DNA of 64,000 nucleotides from Doryteuthis pealeii (taxonomy: Eukaryota; Mollusca; Cephalopoda; Myopsida; Loliginidae): assembly GCA_023376005.1 (NCBI GenBank), contig CM042162.1, positions 88,290,337 to 88,354,336 of the forward strand, given 5' to 3'. The notes beneath the pieces were generated by a model. That model was given only the letters and a program-made list of their open reading frames with translations, was not told where the DNA came from and searched no databases. Numbering within the stretch: the stretch's first letter is position 1; every line of letters begins with the position of its first letter. Made by a program: the position numbers and the translations under genes. Shown here piece by piece: positions 22,121-31,839 of the stretch.

Positions 22121-22405
22121 TTGGGAGAATATGTGCTTAATCGAAGTCGTACCTAATTTTTGAAAATCAATTAATTAATAATTAATCAATTATGTACATT
22201 TCGGCCTATTAGACCTCATCAGCATCATTTGTCTATAGCTCTGCTGATGAGGCCTAATAGGCCGAAATGTACATACAGTGATTGATTTTTCTCGATTTGT
22301 TTAGCCTTACATTTGAATAGGTATGCCCCCTAATTCATTAATTATTAATTAATTAATTTTCAAAATTAGGTACGACTTCAATTAAGCACATATTCTCCCT
22401 CCAAA
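22121..22405. repeat. nested fold-back element, outer and inner inverted repeats
   Basis: The outer arms (about 22121-22195 and 22330-22405) share 'gggagaatatgtgcttaat', 'gaagtcgtacctaatttt' and their reverse complements. The inner arms (22193-22224 and 22242-22275) share 'tatgtacatttcggcctatt' and 'ctcatcagca'. The inner right arm contains a complete hammerhead motif. Confidence 0.75.
22239..22280 (+). ncRNA. hammerhead ribozyme motif, type I, intact core
   Basis: Stem I is CTG/CAG plus one further pair beyond a mismatch (22239-22243 with 22276-22280). The core CTGATGA is at 22244-22250. Stem II is GGCCT/AGGCC with loop AAT (22251-22263). GAAA is at 22264-22267. Stem III is TGT/ACA without loop (22268-22273), then U16.1 and A17 at 22274-22275. 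The mirrored inner arm on the minus strand has the same core, but its stem I strands do not pair. Confidence 0.65.
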
Positions 22406-23403
22406 AACAAATATATGTACAATACATTTAAGGTGCAATTGTTACCATTGGTTTCTAGGCAGCATGCTTGCGATCCTTCATCACAACAACGCACCTATGA
22501 AGAAATACTTAGAATGTCCATTATTATATATTTGTTTGCCTACGTGACTATTTTTTTTGTTGGCTGTTGTTCTCTTAGTATCTTGTGTTATTATTGGTTG
22601 TCGTGTCTTCTTGTGTTTCCTTTGATCTTCTTATCTAGATGTGTGATTCGGCTCCTAACGCTATCTTTTATTGTCTTCACGAGTGAGTTTTTTTCCTGAG
22701 TGGATCTGTTGCCGCAAGGTTGGATGTTTGTATGTGCGTGTGCGTGTGCGCTGTGTGTTTCTTGTCCTTATTTTCTCGTTTGTTAAATGAATCCCTAATT
22801 ACGGTGGTCTGTATGGTTCTTTCTCACCGGTCCAAGACCATATTAAAATGTTTTTTTTTTCGGTTTGACCCTTGCTGTAGCGGATAGTCTATCATATATA
22901 TGTATATGCGTTCCAAATGATTCAAAAAATATCATTTTTTTAACATTTTAAATTTCTGTTTTGTCTCCAACGGATTTTTGTCTCTACTCGAAAAAAAAAA
23001 AAATCACTGATGAAGGTCGTAAAAAATCTCTCTGTGTACGGAATATTTTATGCATTTTTCCTATTATTATTATTATTATCATCATTATAACTTCATCTGA
23101 TTATTTTAATAATAATAATAGCGTAATCCGTATACATTTTGATAAACGGACCGAAACGCATGTGTAAGTGATATCGATTAAAGTGATATCGATTAAATTC
23201 ATTTTTATCCATCTACATTTCTTTTCTTTACTCATTTTTCCTCATATATATATATATATATAAGAACGGATTCCTTAGTTCAGCTATGAATTTATTTTGG
23301 CAGATTTTTGCCTCTTTTAGTATGATTTTTACTAATTTGCCATGATTTTCCATCTCATGAAACGTTAATGTTCATCTGCATCAAGAGGTGGGGTTCCAAT
23401 TAT

Positions 23404-23620
23404 GGATTTTGGGAATGGGTGGAATATCTGTTCATTGCCATTACTCCCAAGTCTACTCTGAGCTGGAGTGGTAGTATCTCTTAGGGTTACATCTATGGGT
23501 TAAATATATCAAAAGATGATTTTTAAAAATGTCTTTTATAATGGGTATTCAACAATAATGAATAAAACAAAAACGGTTTCGGCATAATATAATCCAAAGG
23601 TTGACATATATTTGCTGATT
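23404..23620 (+). repeat. R1 tail part
   Basis: 'cattgccattactcccaagt', 'ctgagctggagtggtagt', 'gggtattcaacaataatg' and 'aaaggttgacatat' follow the R1 order. Confidence 0.6.
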
Positions 23621-23730
23621 GCTTTAGATGAGGCTTGATAATTTGTATTATTTGGGTTATTCGGACTATTATCCATATCAACCGAATATACAATCAAATT
23701 AGTGACTGCGAGGCTTCAGAACGAAAGGTG

Positions 23731-23916
23731 TACAGTTTTGTCATGAGTTCTGATTTGAATCCTACTGAAAATCTACGACAAGAATTCAAAGTTAGAATAA
23801 ATCGTCGGTCCCCAAAACACTTTCAGGAATTAGAATTGAAAAAGGAAAGAAAATCCAAGAAAAGATTTCTTAAAATCTCATCAGAAAATTTAGAAAGAAA
23901 TTCCTGCAAGTTATAA
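23731..23916 (+). pseudogene. Tc1/mariner-like transposase C-terminal relic
   Basis: The frame holds SSDLNPTENLRQEFKVRINR followed by RSPKHFQELELKKE. This is the end of the DDE domain of Tc1-type transposases, where the usual motif is SPDLNPIENLW and its Glu is the third catalytic acid. Only the C-terminal 50-60 residues remain, and the frame breaks around 'LKISSENLERNSCKL'. No terminal inverted repeats were found nearby. Confidence 0.7.
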
Positions 23917-24394
23917 ATAGAAGAGGCCAATTGGCTATAAATATTACGAAAATTGTTCAATATTTTCAATCATTCATACTGTACGAATAATTTTGTTTTT
24001 TTCCTCTTTTGTTTATTTTTCTTCTCATATTTCGTAAATAATATTTGTAGATAATAATAATAAAGATGAGATCAATAGCCCGAATAACCTTATTAAAAAT
24101 GTCGTAAAATCCTACCAACTCACCTTATTTGCTATTATGCTAGATAGATCATCTATTCTGTCTGGGTATCTGGATGATTCTCCATTCTTTTGGTCTGCTC
24201 CATTGAGACTTCTTGGGATTTCTTCATCTCTATGTTCGTTGTTGTTTTTAGTAACGAACACAAATATTTGGATATTTTTCAGACGTTTTTATTTAGCCCC
24301 GAGTTATCTATCACACCCAGAAGAAAGTGCCATATTGGATAAATATCTGCCTCGTTCTAGACCTAAGCTAGGACTCCCTAATTACCCAAGAGTA

Positions 24395-24472
24395 ATTAAT
24401 TAAAAAGGCCTTCTTCGGAATACAATAACACAAGAGTTGACATGCCATAAAAACAACCAACCAATCAACCAT
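24395..24472 (+). repeat. R1 tail fragment
   Basis: 'caagagttgacatgccataa' is followed by 'aacaaccaaccaatcaacc', an (AACC)-type tail. Confidence 0.6.
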
Positions 24473-24499
24473 CTTGACCAGCTTTTGCCACTAATTATT

Positions 24500-25115
24500 T
24501 GTTTTGTTTGTTTTGTTTTACGGCATATCAACCTCAGTGGGTCATTTAATGCCGATAAAGTTTTGAAATAAATCAATTCTTAATTGATAATACAATTTTT
24601 TTATGAATACATTTTTCTATTTAACCCATAGATGGGACCGTAACAGGTACTACCACTCCGGCTCAGAGTGGATCAGGAAACAATGGTGATGAATGGGGTG
24701 CTCCACATTCCCCAAACCTCCAAAACTCCAAAACTGGAACCTCACCATCAGATTGAGTTTAACGTCATTCCCAGGACATGTAGACCCGCAGCCACCGCCT
24801 TCTAGCACCCATATGATAAGAGGGGTTGGGGCTTGCCATAAGGGCAATAAGGTTGGGAAAATCATATAGGTGCTAGGGCTTGACGTGACCAGCCGATTGA
24901 TCGGAGGGGGCCTCTCCGACCGCCCGTCTAGCCCAAGATAGGGCCAAAGTGGAGTATTGCATGTCATGAATTGCTTATCCACCTGGGTTCATCCTTAAGC
25001 ATCACGGGTTGCCACCCACGGCAACAGGTGGCCCCATTGAGGGAGTCTTATCCCTCTGCAGAGGTGCAGTCGGTGCATTCTAACGCCCCAGCCGACAGGG
25101 CGGTTGCCACTAATT
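24500..25115 (-). repeat. R1 dispersed repeat, best near-complete copy
   Basis: About 615 bp from 'tttacggcatatcaacctca' to 'cagccgacagggcgg'. Landmarks in order are 'gggtcatttaatgcc', 'cccatagatgggaccg', 'aatggtgatgaa', 'cttctagcacccatatgata', 'ggcttgccataagggcaata', 'gcatgtcatgaattgc' and 'gatgcagtcggtgcattct'-like. It shows the empty site at which copies 9137 and 30365 carry a SINE-A. There is no long frame; class unknown. Confidence 0.8.
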
Positions 25116-25559
25116 TAAAAAGAAGTTTTAATTGTCAAACACGACTAGAACGTTTTGGCCGTCTTTGAAAGAGATGTTGTTAAGAGGGGGGTTTTATTCA
25201 TCAATTAGAAAGTATCTGTCTTGTTGTTTTATTGGCTGTTTACGCATCTGCATGAGATGCAGTTTGTGATTAAAGACAAAATGGGTGGTCTTACCCAATC
25301 CATTTGTCACGGTGGGATGGACATAAGGTCGCAAGTATGGGGGATCCAGTGATTCAGTAGTAATGGATCTGTGAGATTAGCTTGCTAAGTATTACACCAC
25401 GATTAGTAAGTTAGACCACCAAACTTATTTATTTCCTGATTCTGCTTTATCATGTTGAAAATAGCAGGAGTAAAAGAGGAACAAGGATATATGAAGAAAT
25501 GATTCTTATTATTTGTTAAAATCCATGTCGCCATTGTAAGGGTTTAGTTGTTCTGTTGC

Positions 25560-25735
25560 TGTTCAAAGAATCCAGTTTGTGATCCAGCCCATAGGTTACC
25601 TTGTAATATGTCTGAGTCTGTAGTGTTCCTTGTAATATGTCTAAGTCTGAGTCAGTAGTATTTCTCTGGTGTTAATCCAAAAGATAGGTCTTCCTGGCAG
25701 AATGTTCAACCAGCATTTGATTTGAGGACAGTTGA
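25560..25735 (+). repeat. dispersed repeat, inverted copy at 33755-33950
   Basis: 'ttgtaatatgtctragtctg' occurs twice, followed by 'ggtgttaatccaaaagatag' and 'cagaatgttcaaccag'. The reverse complements occur near 33795-33900. Class unknown. Confidence 0.5.
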
Positions 25736-25937
25736 AAATGATCTTTAATGCTTTCTGTCCTCTTCTCTCATTGGTCAATTTCTACTGGAAATGTGCTGTT
25801 GTTGGTAAAGTTGATAAATCGAAGTGATGATTTTGCTTACATCTTTCACCACCAGATATGCTTAAGATATGACAACTCATCAATATCGTAATATTGTAAA
25901 AAAAGTCTAACACGTTTATTTTGTGTTAAAAAGTATA

Positions 25938-26100
25938 TTTTTTGACACACCTTGTATTCTAGAAAATTACGTTCCATTCATTCTTCATTTCTATCATGGT
26001 AAATACAGCTTTAAACTTGGAACTTTTTTCACACAATTTGTATTCTGAATAAAAGTAATGAATGGAAGGTATTTTTTCAGAATACAAGTGTGTCAAAAAA
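25938..26100. mobile_element. MITE-like element with ~44-bp terminal inverted repeats
   Basis: The left end 'ttttttgacacaccttgtat' through 'ttccattcatt' is matched by the inverted right end 'aatgaatggaagg' through 'aatacaagtgtgtcaaaaaa'. TGTGTCAAAA ends resemble those of mariner-type transposons. The interior 'ggtaaatacagcttt' matches the 88-bp tandem repeat at 10-13 kb. Confidence 0.6.
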
Positions 26101-26130
26101 GTACAAAAATATGGATACTCTTTTTGCCAC

Positions 26131-26136
<6 letters not shown>

Positions 26137-26199
<63 letters not shown>

Positions 26200-26272
26200 A
26201 GAAAGGTAGACAATCACGGGTCTTGTACAAAATGGATGTTTATATGTATATATATATAATATATATATTATG

Positions 26273-26340
<68 letters not shown>
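26137..26340. repeat. (TA)n(TG)n and (TA)n microsatellites
   Basis: TA/TG runs at 26137-26197 and TA at 26276-26340. Confidence 0.95.
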
Positions 26341-26342
<2 letters not shown>

Positions 26343-27129
26343 AAGAGTCCAGAGAAGAAATTTTCCTTACGACATAGAAGTTTTTTTTTAAACCTGTCGC
26401 AGTTTGAGAGCTCAATGTGTGCTCTTAATGTTAGAGTCACAGAGCAAATTTATAAGTAAAGAAATAACAAATGACTTAGAGATTTAGCATTATAGTCTAT
26501 TTCAGGGAGCTTAGACAAAGCGTCTAACTCTCCCGACTCATCAGATGCGAATCATGAGATCTTTATAACTTTTAAGGCATTTGAAAACAGATTTTTTTAT
26601 TGTCCTGTATCGCTCAGCTGTAGGGTAATAAAAAAGATATTTGACCATTTGTTGTCAGTAATATGCCGGTATCGAACTCGGAAACTTGTGGTTTCTAGCC
26701 TACTAGTTAACTAGACCATACTATTGCCAATGTGGGTGTCATTTTCGATAGACATTCTGAAAAGAGAGGATTATTTTTAGGAGAAGAATTAAACAAAACT
26801 GCCGGTTGTTATTGTTTTTGTGGAAGAAAATGTGTTGAAAATAATTATGCACCAAGCCAATAGAATGTAATCAGCAGAAACGCCTAGTTATAATTTTTAA
26901 TTAATGAAAATTATCTTCATTCTTGAGTCTTCATTAATATTCATGTCACGTGATATTTCAAAAATCAATTTTTTCCCAATTGCAAAATTGATTAGTAAAC
27001 CTTTCGAAAATTTATACTTCTATTCGAAACACGAACTCTCCTGATTAAAACTGTTCGTTTTTCTTCCATCGAAAAACTGTCCAGCCCCGTCGGCCATGGC
27101 TGGAGAATACTATTAGATTACGCTCTTCA

Positions 27130-27345
27130 TATCGTTTGTTTTATTTTGTTTAACGGCATATCAACCTCGGTGGGCCATTTAATACCGACAACATTTTGAA
27201 ATATCAATTCTTAATAGATACTCAATTTTTATAAAGATGGGACCCTAACATATAGTATCACTCTGGGTCAGAATGGACCTGGGAGCAATGGTGATGAAGG
27301 GGTCCTCCCAGATCTCCAGAATTTGAATTTCACCATTACTCTTCA
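27130..27345 (-). repeat. R1 tail-end part
   Basis: 'aacggcatatcaacctcggt', 'gggccatttaataccgacaa', 'gatgggaccctaaca' and 'aatggtgatgaaggggtcct'. Confidence 0.7.
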
Positions 27346-27660
27346 TTTGGTAATGGAGAGATGACGTGTCAACATTTGTTACATTATGGCACTCAATTTT
27401 GAATGGAGTGGTTATAAGATACATTTTATAAATTGGTTGCATTGTTTTACTTCTCACAGTCACAATAGGTTCGTAAATCACAATAGGTTCGACATAACAT
27501 TAGCTGTCTGTGTAGTCATCTGATGCAGATTAATTGACGTTTTTGTTCCATTGTTCAGCATTGTTGGCATGGCTTTATTTCTAATGGTCGCACAAAGGGC
27601 ATTAGGTTCATCGGCAGTCAATGCAGATTTATTGACGTTCGGAAGTTCAAAACGTAAATA
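27345..27660 (-). repeat. ~104-bp minisatellite with open minus-strand frames
   Basis: 'gcagatt.attgacgttt' recurs at about 27528 and 27632, and 'tcacaataggttcg' recurs at 27460 and 27478. On the minus strand two frames in different phases carry related peptides, EPNALCATIRNKAM and EPIVTVRSKTMQ, so the repeat unit reads as protein across more than one unit. The peptide family is not recognised. Confidence 0.4.
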
Positions 27661-27726
27661 TATCTCTGAACACGAGAAGTAGGCGAAGGAAGGTAACAAT
27701 ATATAGAAGAAGAGAATAATTGCAGA

Positions 27727-27728
<2 letters not shown>

Positions 27729-27770
<42 letters not shown>

Positions 27771-27962
27771 GTAAGAGACAGAGAGAGAGAGAATAAGAGA
27801 GAGAGAAAGAGAGAGAGAGAGATAGAGAGTAAGAGAGAGTAAGAGAGTAAGAAAGAGAGAGAGTAAGAGTGAGAGTAAGAGAATAAGAGAGAGTAAGAGA
27901 GTAAGAGAGAGGGAGAGAAATAGAGAGATGGGGAGAGGGAGAGGGAGAGGTGGAGGGAGAGG
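27729..27962 (+). repeat. (GA)n-rich tract
   Basis: GA repeats interspersed with GTAAGA. Frames rich in SLSL and SYSL over it are repeat translations. Confidence 0.95.
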
Positions 27963-27974
27963 GATATAGCCTAG

Positions 27975-28385
27975 TTTGATTTGGTTTGGTTTGTTTTGTT
28001 TTACGGTGGGTCATTTAATGCCGACAAAGTTGTGAAATAAATCAATTCTTAATGGATAATACAATTTTGTTTATAAACTCATGTTTTTGTATTCAACCCA
28101 TAGATGGGACCCTAACAGGTACTACCACTCTGGGTCAGAGTGGACCAGGGAGCAATGGTGATGAAGGGGTGGTCCACATTCCCCAAACCTCCAGAACAGT
28201 AACCTCACTATCAGATAGAGTTTAACGTCATTCCCAGGACATGTAGACCTTCATTGGGGGTTGCCATGAGGGCAATAGGGTTGGGGCAATCATATAGGTG
28301 CTAGGGCATGACGTGGCCAGCCGATTTATCGGAAGGGGCCTCTCTGACCGCCCGCCTAGCCCAAGATAGGACCTAAAGTGTGATA
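27975..28385 (-). repeat. R1 dispersed repeat, 5'-truncated
   Basis: 'ttttacggtgggtcatttaa' to 'gcccgcctagcccaagatag', with an internal deletion around the 'cttctagcac' landmark. Confidence 0.75.
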
Positions 28386-29340
28386 TAGCGTAGCAGGCTC
28401 GATTAAAATAATTCATTGTAATAGTAATAAATCTATACTTATCTTTTTGCTTTGTATTCTTCGTTATGTCCGACTTAATTGATCTACTGTTTTCGGCTAT
28501 TATTAATTTAATTCCAACTCCAAGTATCAGCTGTAAAGTTCAAAAATCTAACTCAAAAAAGTCAGTTATATACGAGAAATGGAAATGAACCCTACGGAAT
28601 AACTCTAACGGTAAAGGTAACCCCATTACGCCCGGATTATTTACTGTGTAAAATAAATACATTTATACAGCACTTGAGGCAATGCAAAAAAGAAATAACA
28701 TTTTTAAAAAAGCTATCATTAAGTAAGAAAGAAAGAAAGAAAGAAAGAAAGCATGAATTAAAGAAAAGAAAGAAGGACGTAAACAAACCATTAAAGTAAA
28801 AAAAAACCAAAAACAGTAACTGTTGGTAAAGCAGGGATGAACTCATAAGCGACGTTCTTCAGTGGACTCCTACACATGGACACACCAGTGTAGATAATCA
28901 CCAAGGAATTTCATTCATTAGTTCTGCGCGGAAACTAGATGGTTAAGAGGACCTACAGAGAGTTATCACTAATAAAAATTGATGATGATGTTTGTGTGTG
29001 TGTGTGTGTGTCCGATCATCTGACCATAACTGACTTTGCAGCTGTCTTTTATGCTATATCGTTCGGAACATTCTAGAAGAGGAACATTCTAGAAGATTCT
29101 CGAACACCCTGAATTCGTGTTCTTGTATTTTAATTTTCTTGGTCACTCCTAAGCCACCTGTTCAGCCAGATCAAAGGAGACTAGCCCCTATTCAGTCGCC
29201 ATTGTGTCTCGTTTTTGGCAGAATTATTTACAAAAAAAACTTAGGATCTTACGTTTTTTGTTTATTTCTAGATAACAATGGGAATTTAATCTATCTCTCG
29301 GATTACTAGGGGTCACCCGTTTTAACCGTCAGATATCATT
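28386..29340. other. no gene; includes a short RTE-like relic at 28826-28990
   Basis: 'gcagggatgaactcataagc', 'gacgttcttcagtgga', 'cacatggacacacc' and a terminal 'gatgatgatg' match the RTE ORF end. The rest is anonymous, with a GAAA run at 28728-28750. Confidence 0.5.
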
Positions 29341-29637
29341 TTTCCTTCAGGCTTTAAGAACCCTGCCTAATTACATTACTTTGGGCTGGATGACATTCTC
29401 GATGTTCTTTAATGGGTCTGTGAATTACTTGGGTTGTCTTGAGGACGTTTCGTCTTGGGCCGTTGCTTAGTTTTTTTAATAACAACACAAGACGTTTTTG
29501 TTTTATACCTTTGGCGAAAACATATTTTATTTTACCCACAAGTAAAAATGCCTTGGATAAAAGACAGGCAACTTGCGTCTGTTCTCGTCCAACACTTAGC
29601 CCAGACTGAGAACTCATCACTCTCCCCCTCTTTCTCC

Positions 29638-29870
29638 CCCCTCTCTCTCTTTCTCTCTCTCTCTCTCTACGCTCTTCCTTGCCTTGTGCCAAACAATCAG
29701 AAATTGAAAGATAGCCTTTCATATGTCATTCCAAATATTATAGTAACTTTCCACTTTTATCTACAATTTCTTGGTTTCTCCATCTCATTATATGATAGAG
29801 AAATGGAGAGAGGGAGAAGAGAGAGAGAAAGAGAGACAGAGACAGAGAGAGAGAGAGACTGAGAGGAGAG
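29638..29870. repeat. (CT)n and (GA)n microsatellites flanking ~130 bp
   Basis: (CT)n at 29638-29668 and (GA)n at 29800-29865 can pair to form a long hairpin. No gene is recognised in the 135-codon frame across them. Confidence 0.8.
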
Positions 29871-30074
29871 AGTGACACAGTCTGAAGATTGCATTAGATT
29901 TTGAATTCAGCTCGTGATAGGAGGCGCCTAGGGAGCGGGGAGAAAAATATAAATCTCTGAAACAGTTAAAGAAAAATAACTCTGAATAAATCTCGTCACC
30001 TTTATAAAAGAAAAGCCTTTATTTACATATATACAATTACGTACATATACACATATATTTATAAATATAAATAA

Positions 30075-30076
<2 letters not shown>

Positions 30077-30121
<45 letters not shown>
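30077..30121. repeat. (TA)n microsatellite
   Basis: A pure TA run adjoining the 3' side of the minus-strand hammerhead motif at 30127-30168. Confidence 0.97.
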
Positions 30122-30124
<3 letters not shown>

Positions 30125-30126
30125 AT

Positions 30127-30168
30127 CCACAGACACGTGTTTCGACTTGTTAAGTCTCTTTAGTGTGG
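30127..30168 (-). ncRNA. hammerhead ribozyme motif, core base mutated
   Basis: On the minus strand stem I is CCACA/TGTGG (5 bp), stem II is GACTT/AAGTC with loop AAC, GAAA is intact, stem III is CAC/GTG without loop, then U16.1 and C17. The core reads CTAAAGA instead of CTGANGA, so the essential G5 is A and the copy is probably inactive. Layout is the same as 44727-44767. Probably a decayed member of the same family. Confidence 0.6.
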
Positions 30169-30179
30169 CTAGACATTTG

Positions 30180-30260
30180 TAAGCTCCCTACAGCTGGAAT
30201 TAAAATCCGATCGGTTGGGTGTCAGTCCGACGCCTTAACCATTAGGCTGTCATTGCTTAC
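30180..30260 (-). repeat. tRNA-like module upstream of the hammerhead
   Basis: The minus strand reads 'gcctaatggttaaggcgtcg' (A-box/D-arm-like) and about 40 bp later 'cggattttaattcc' (B-box-like). It ends about 15 bp before the hammerhead, so tRNA-like head, ribozyme and (TA)n tail are colinear. Confidence 0.55.
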
Positions 30261-30689
30261 AGAATGCGAAGGGGAATGCGAAGGGGATCTAGCCGTGCCA
30301 GTACTACTATATGGCTTGCACAGCTTGTTAGCCTATTCGGTCTATAATGAAGCGTAGAAATATATGGCTGGTTGGTTAGATTTTTACGCCATGTCAACCT
30401 GTCTTAGGTTATTTTATGGTGAAGTCGTTTTGTTTTATTCACTTTTGACGGTAATCCATCTTTTAAACACATTTTTCAAACTGATTTTTGCTATTTAACG
30501 CATATATATGATCCTTACGGGTACTACCTCCCAGGATCAGAGTGGACTTAGGATTAATGGTGATGAAGGGGTACTCCACATTCCCCAGAGTTCAAGAAGT
30601 TGAAATTAATCATTAGATAGAGTTTAACGTTACACCCAGGATATAAAAGATCGGCAGCCACCGCCTTCTAGCACATATATGATAATAAA

Positions 30690-30976
30690 GGCGCGTGGTC
30701 TAATGGTTAGAGTAGTAGGAAATGGACTCGCCGACCCGAGTTCAATTCCTGGACGAATCTGTTGGTATTTCACATGGCACTAATACCCTTGGGAAAGGTA
30801 TGAATCCAATTCTCCCTCCAGCTATGGGTAAATAGCAGGTCAGACTGGGCTTTTAACCATGGCTAGGTAACCAGTCTAGGAGAAGGAAAACTCTGAATTC
30901 AAACCTGTTAAACTCCGCTTAAGAAATTGACCTTGTGTCGCATCCTGCTCGTGCGGAGGGGTTGGTAAATATATAT
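30690..30976 (+). repeat. SINE-A, tRNA-derived, most complete copy
   Basis: The head 'ggcgcgtggtctaatggtta' (A box) and 'ccgagttcaattcct' (B box) is followed by the family body and the tail 'ggggttggtaaatatatata'. It is flanked by 'atatatgata' on both sides. Confidence 0.85.
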
Positions 30977-31018
30977 ATGATAAAAAAAGAACGGGGCTTG
31001 CCATGAGGGCAATATGTA

Positions 31019-31262
31019 GGTAAAGTAGTCGGTGTGGTCTAAAGTCGGTATCAGCTAATCAGTGAGGGAGTCTATCCCTCTTTCACTAGCGCTAGACCGA
31101 GAAGATTGTTTTTGCATCTGAGGTGGAGCGCAACACCTACCATCAGCTCCTCACTTTACCGCACAGATTCTGTGCTACTCATACGCTGAGTTGGCGAGGG
31201 CCGGTATCGAACGAGGAACCTTGTGGTTTCTAGCCGAAAGCTCTACCGACGGAACTAATAGG
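31019..31262 (-). repeat. SINE-B, tRNA-derived
   Basis: The minus strand has 'agttccgtcggtagagctt' and 'ggttcctcgttcgatacc' as A- and B-box-like parts, with the tail 'ccgactactttacctac'. Confidence 0.8.
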
Positions 31263-31414
31263 TGATTTGTCAAGACATTACGCCATCACGGCCATCACGT
31301 GGCCCCTTTAGGGGTGGGTTTTACAACTCTTCAAATGTAGAGACTGTGCATTCTACAGTTCCAGCCGACAGGGTTGTGTGCAGATTAGATACTTGAAAAA
31401 GGACAACTTTTGTG

Positions 31415-31668
31415 AAGTAAAGACAAAATCATCAGGGTGGCCTAAAATCAGTATCAACCAGACAACGAGGGAGTCTATTCCTTTTTCACTAACGCTAAAC
31501 CAAGGTGATTGGTTTTTGGTGTCTGAGGCGTAGCACCACACCTACCCTCAGCCCCTCACATTACCACACATATTCTTGTACTACTCATACGCTGAGTTAA
31601 CGAGGGCCAGTATCGAACTAGGAACCTTGCGGTTCTTAGTTGGATGCTCTACCGACTGAGCTAAACAA
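31415..31668 (-). repeat. SINE-B, tRNA-derived
   Basis: The minus strand has 'ttagctcagtcggtagagca', 'ggttcctagttcgatac' and the body 'ctccctcgttgtctgg'. Confidence 0.8.
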
Positions 31669-31689
31669 AAACCATTAAATTGCTTGACA

Positions 31690-31757
31690 AAAGTCTGACT
31701 TCAGTTTTAAATAATCCAAAAAGAGTTTGCATGCCGTAAAAACCAACCAACCAACGA
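31690..31757 (+). repeat. R1 tail fragment
   Basis: 'aaagagtttgcatgccgtaa' and 'aaaccaaccaacc'. Confidence 0.55.
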
Positions 31758-31839
31758 TATTTTCTGCGAAGTTATGACCGGTTCTCGGTTAGAGAGAATA
31801 CAGCACCACTTTATATTTTTCTTAGAGAAATATTTCATA

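Larger units (their letters stand above)
19035..24013. other. contig start, right copy of the duplicated locus
   Basis: Colinear with 14395-18934: polypurine tract (19035-19892), (GA)n zone (20255-21145), Hel-1 copy B, fold-back with hammerhead, R1 tail and Tc1 relic. It ends at the base where the left copy runs into N ('tgtttatttttct'). Beyond 24013 the sequence is new. It tends to be slightly longer than the left copy, with many single-base indels. Confidence 0.85.
30365..31375 (-). repeat. R1 repeat with nested SINE-A and SINE-B
   Basis: It runs from 'ttttacgccatgtcaacctg' to 'agttccagccgacagggttg'. A SINE-A (30690-30976) sits at the same internal site as in the 9137 copy. A SINE-B (31019-31262) is inserted after 'gccatgagggcaatat'. 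Confidence 0.75.

Noticed and set aside
26515..26560. CTGATGA on the minus strand near 26530
   Set aside because: No GAAA follows the potential stem II, so no hammerhead core.
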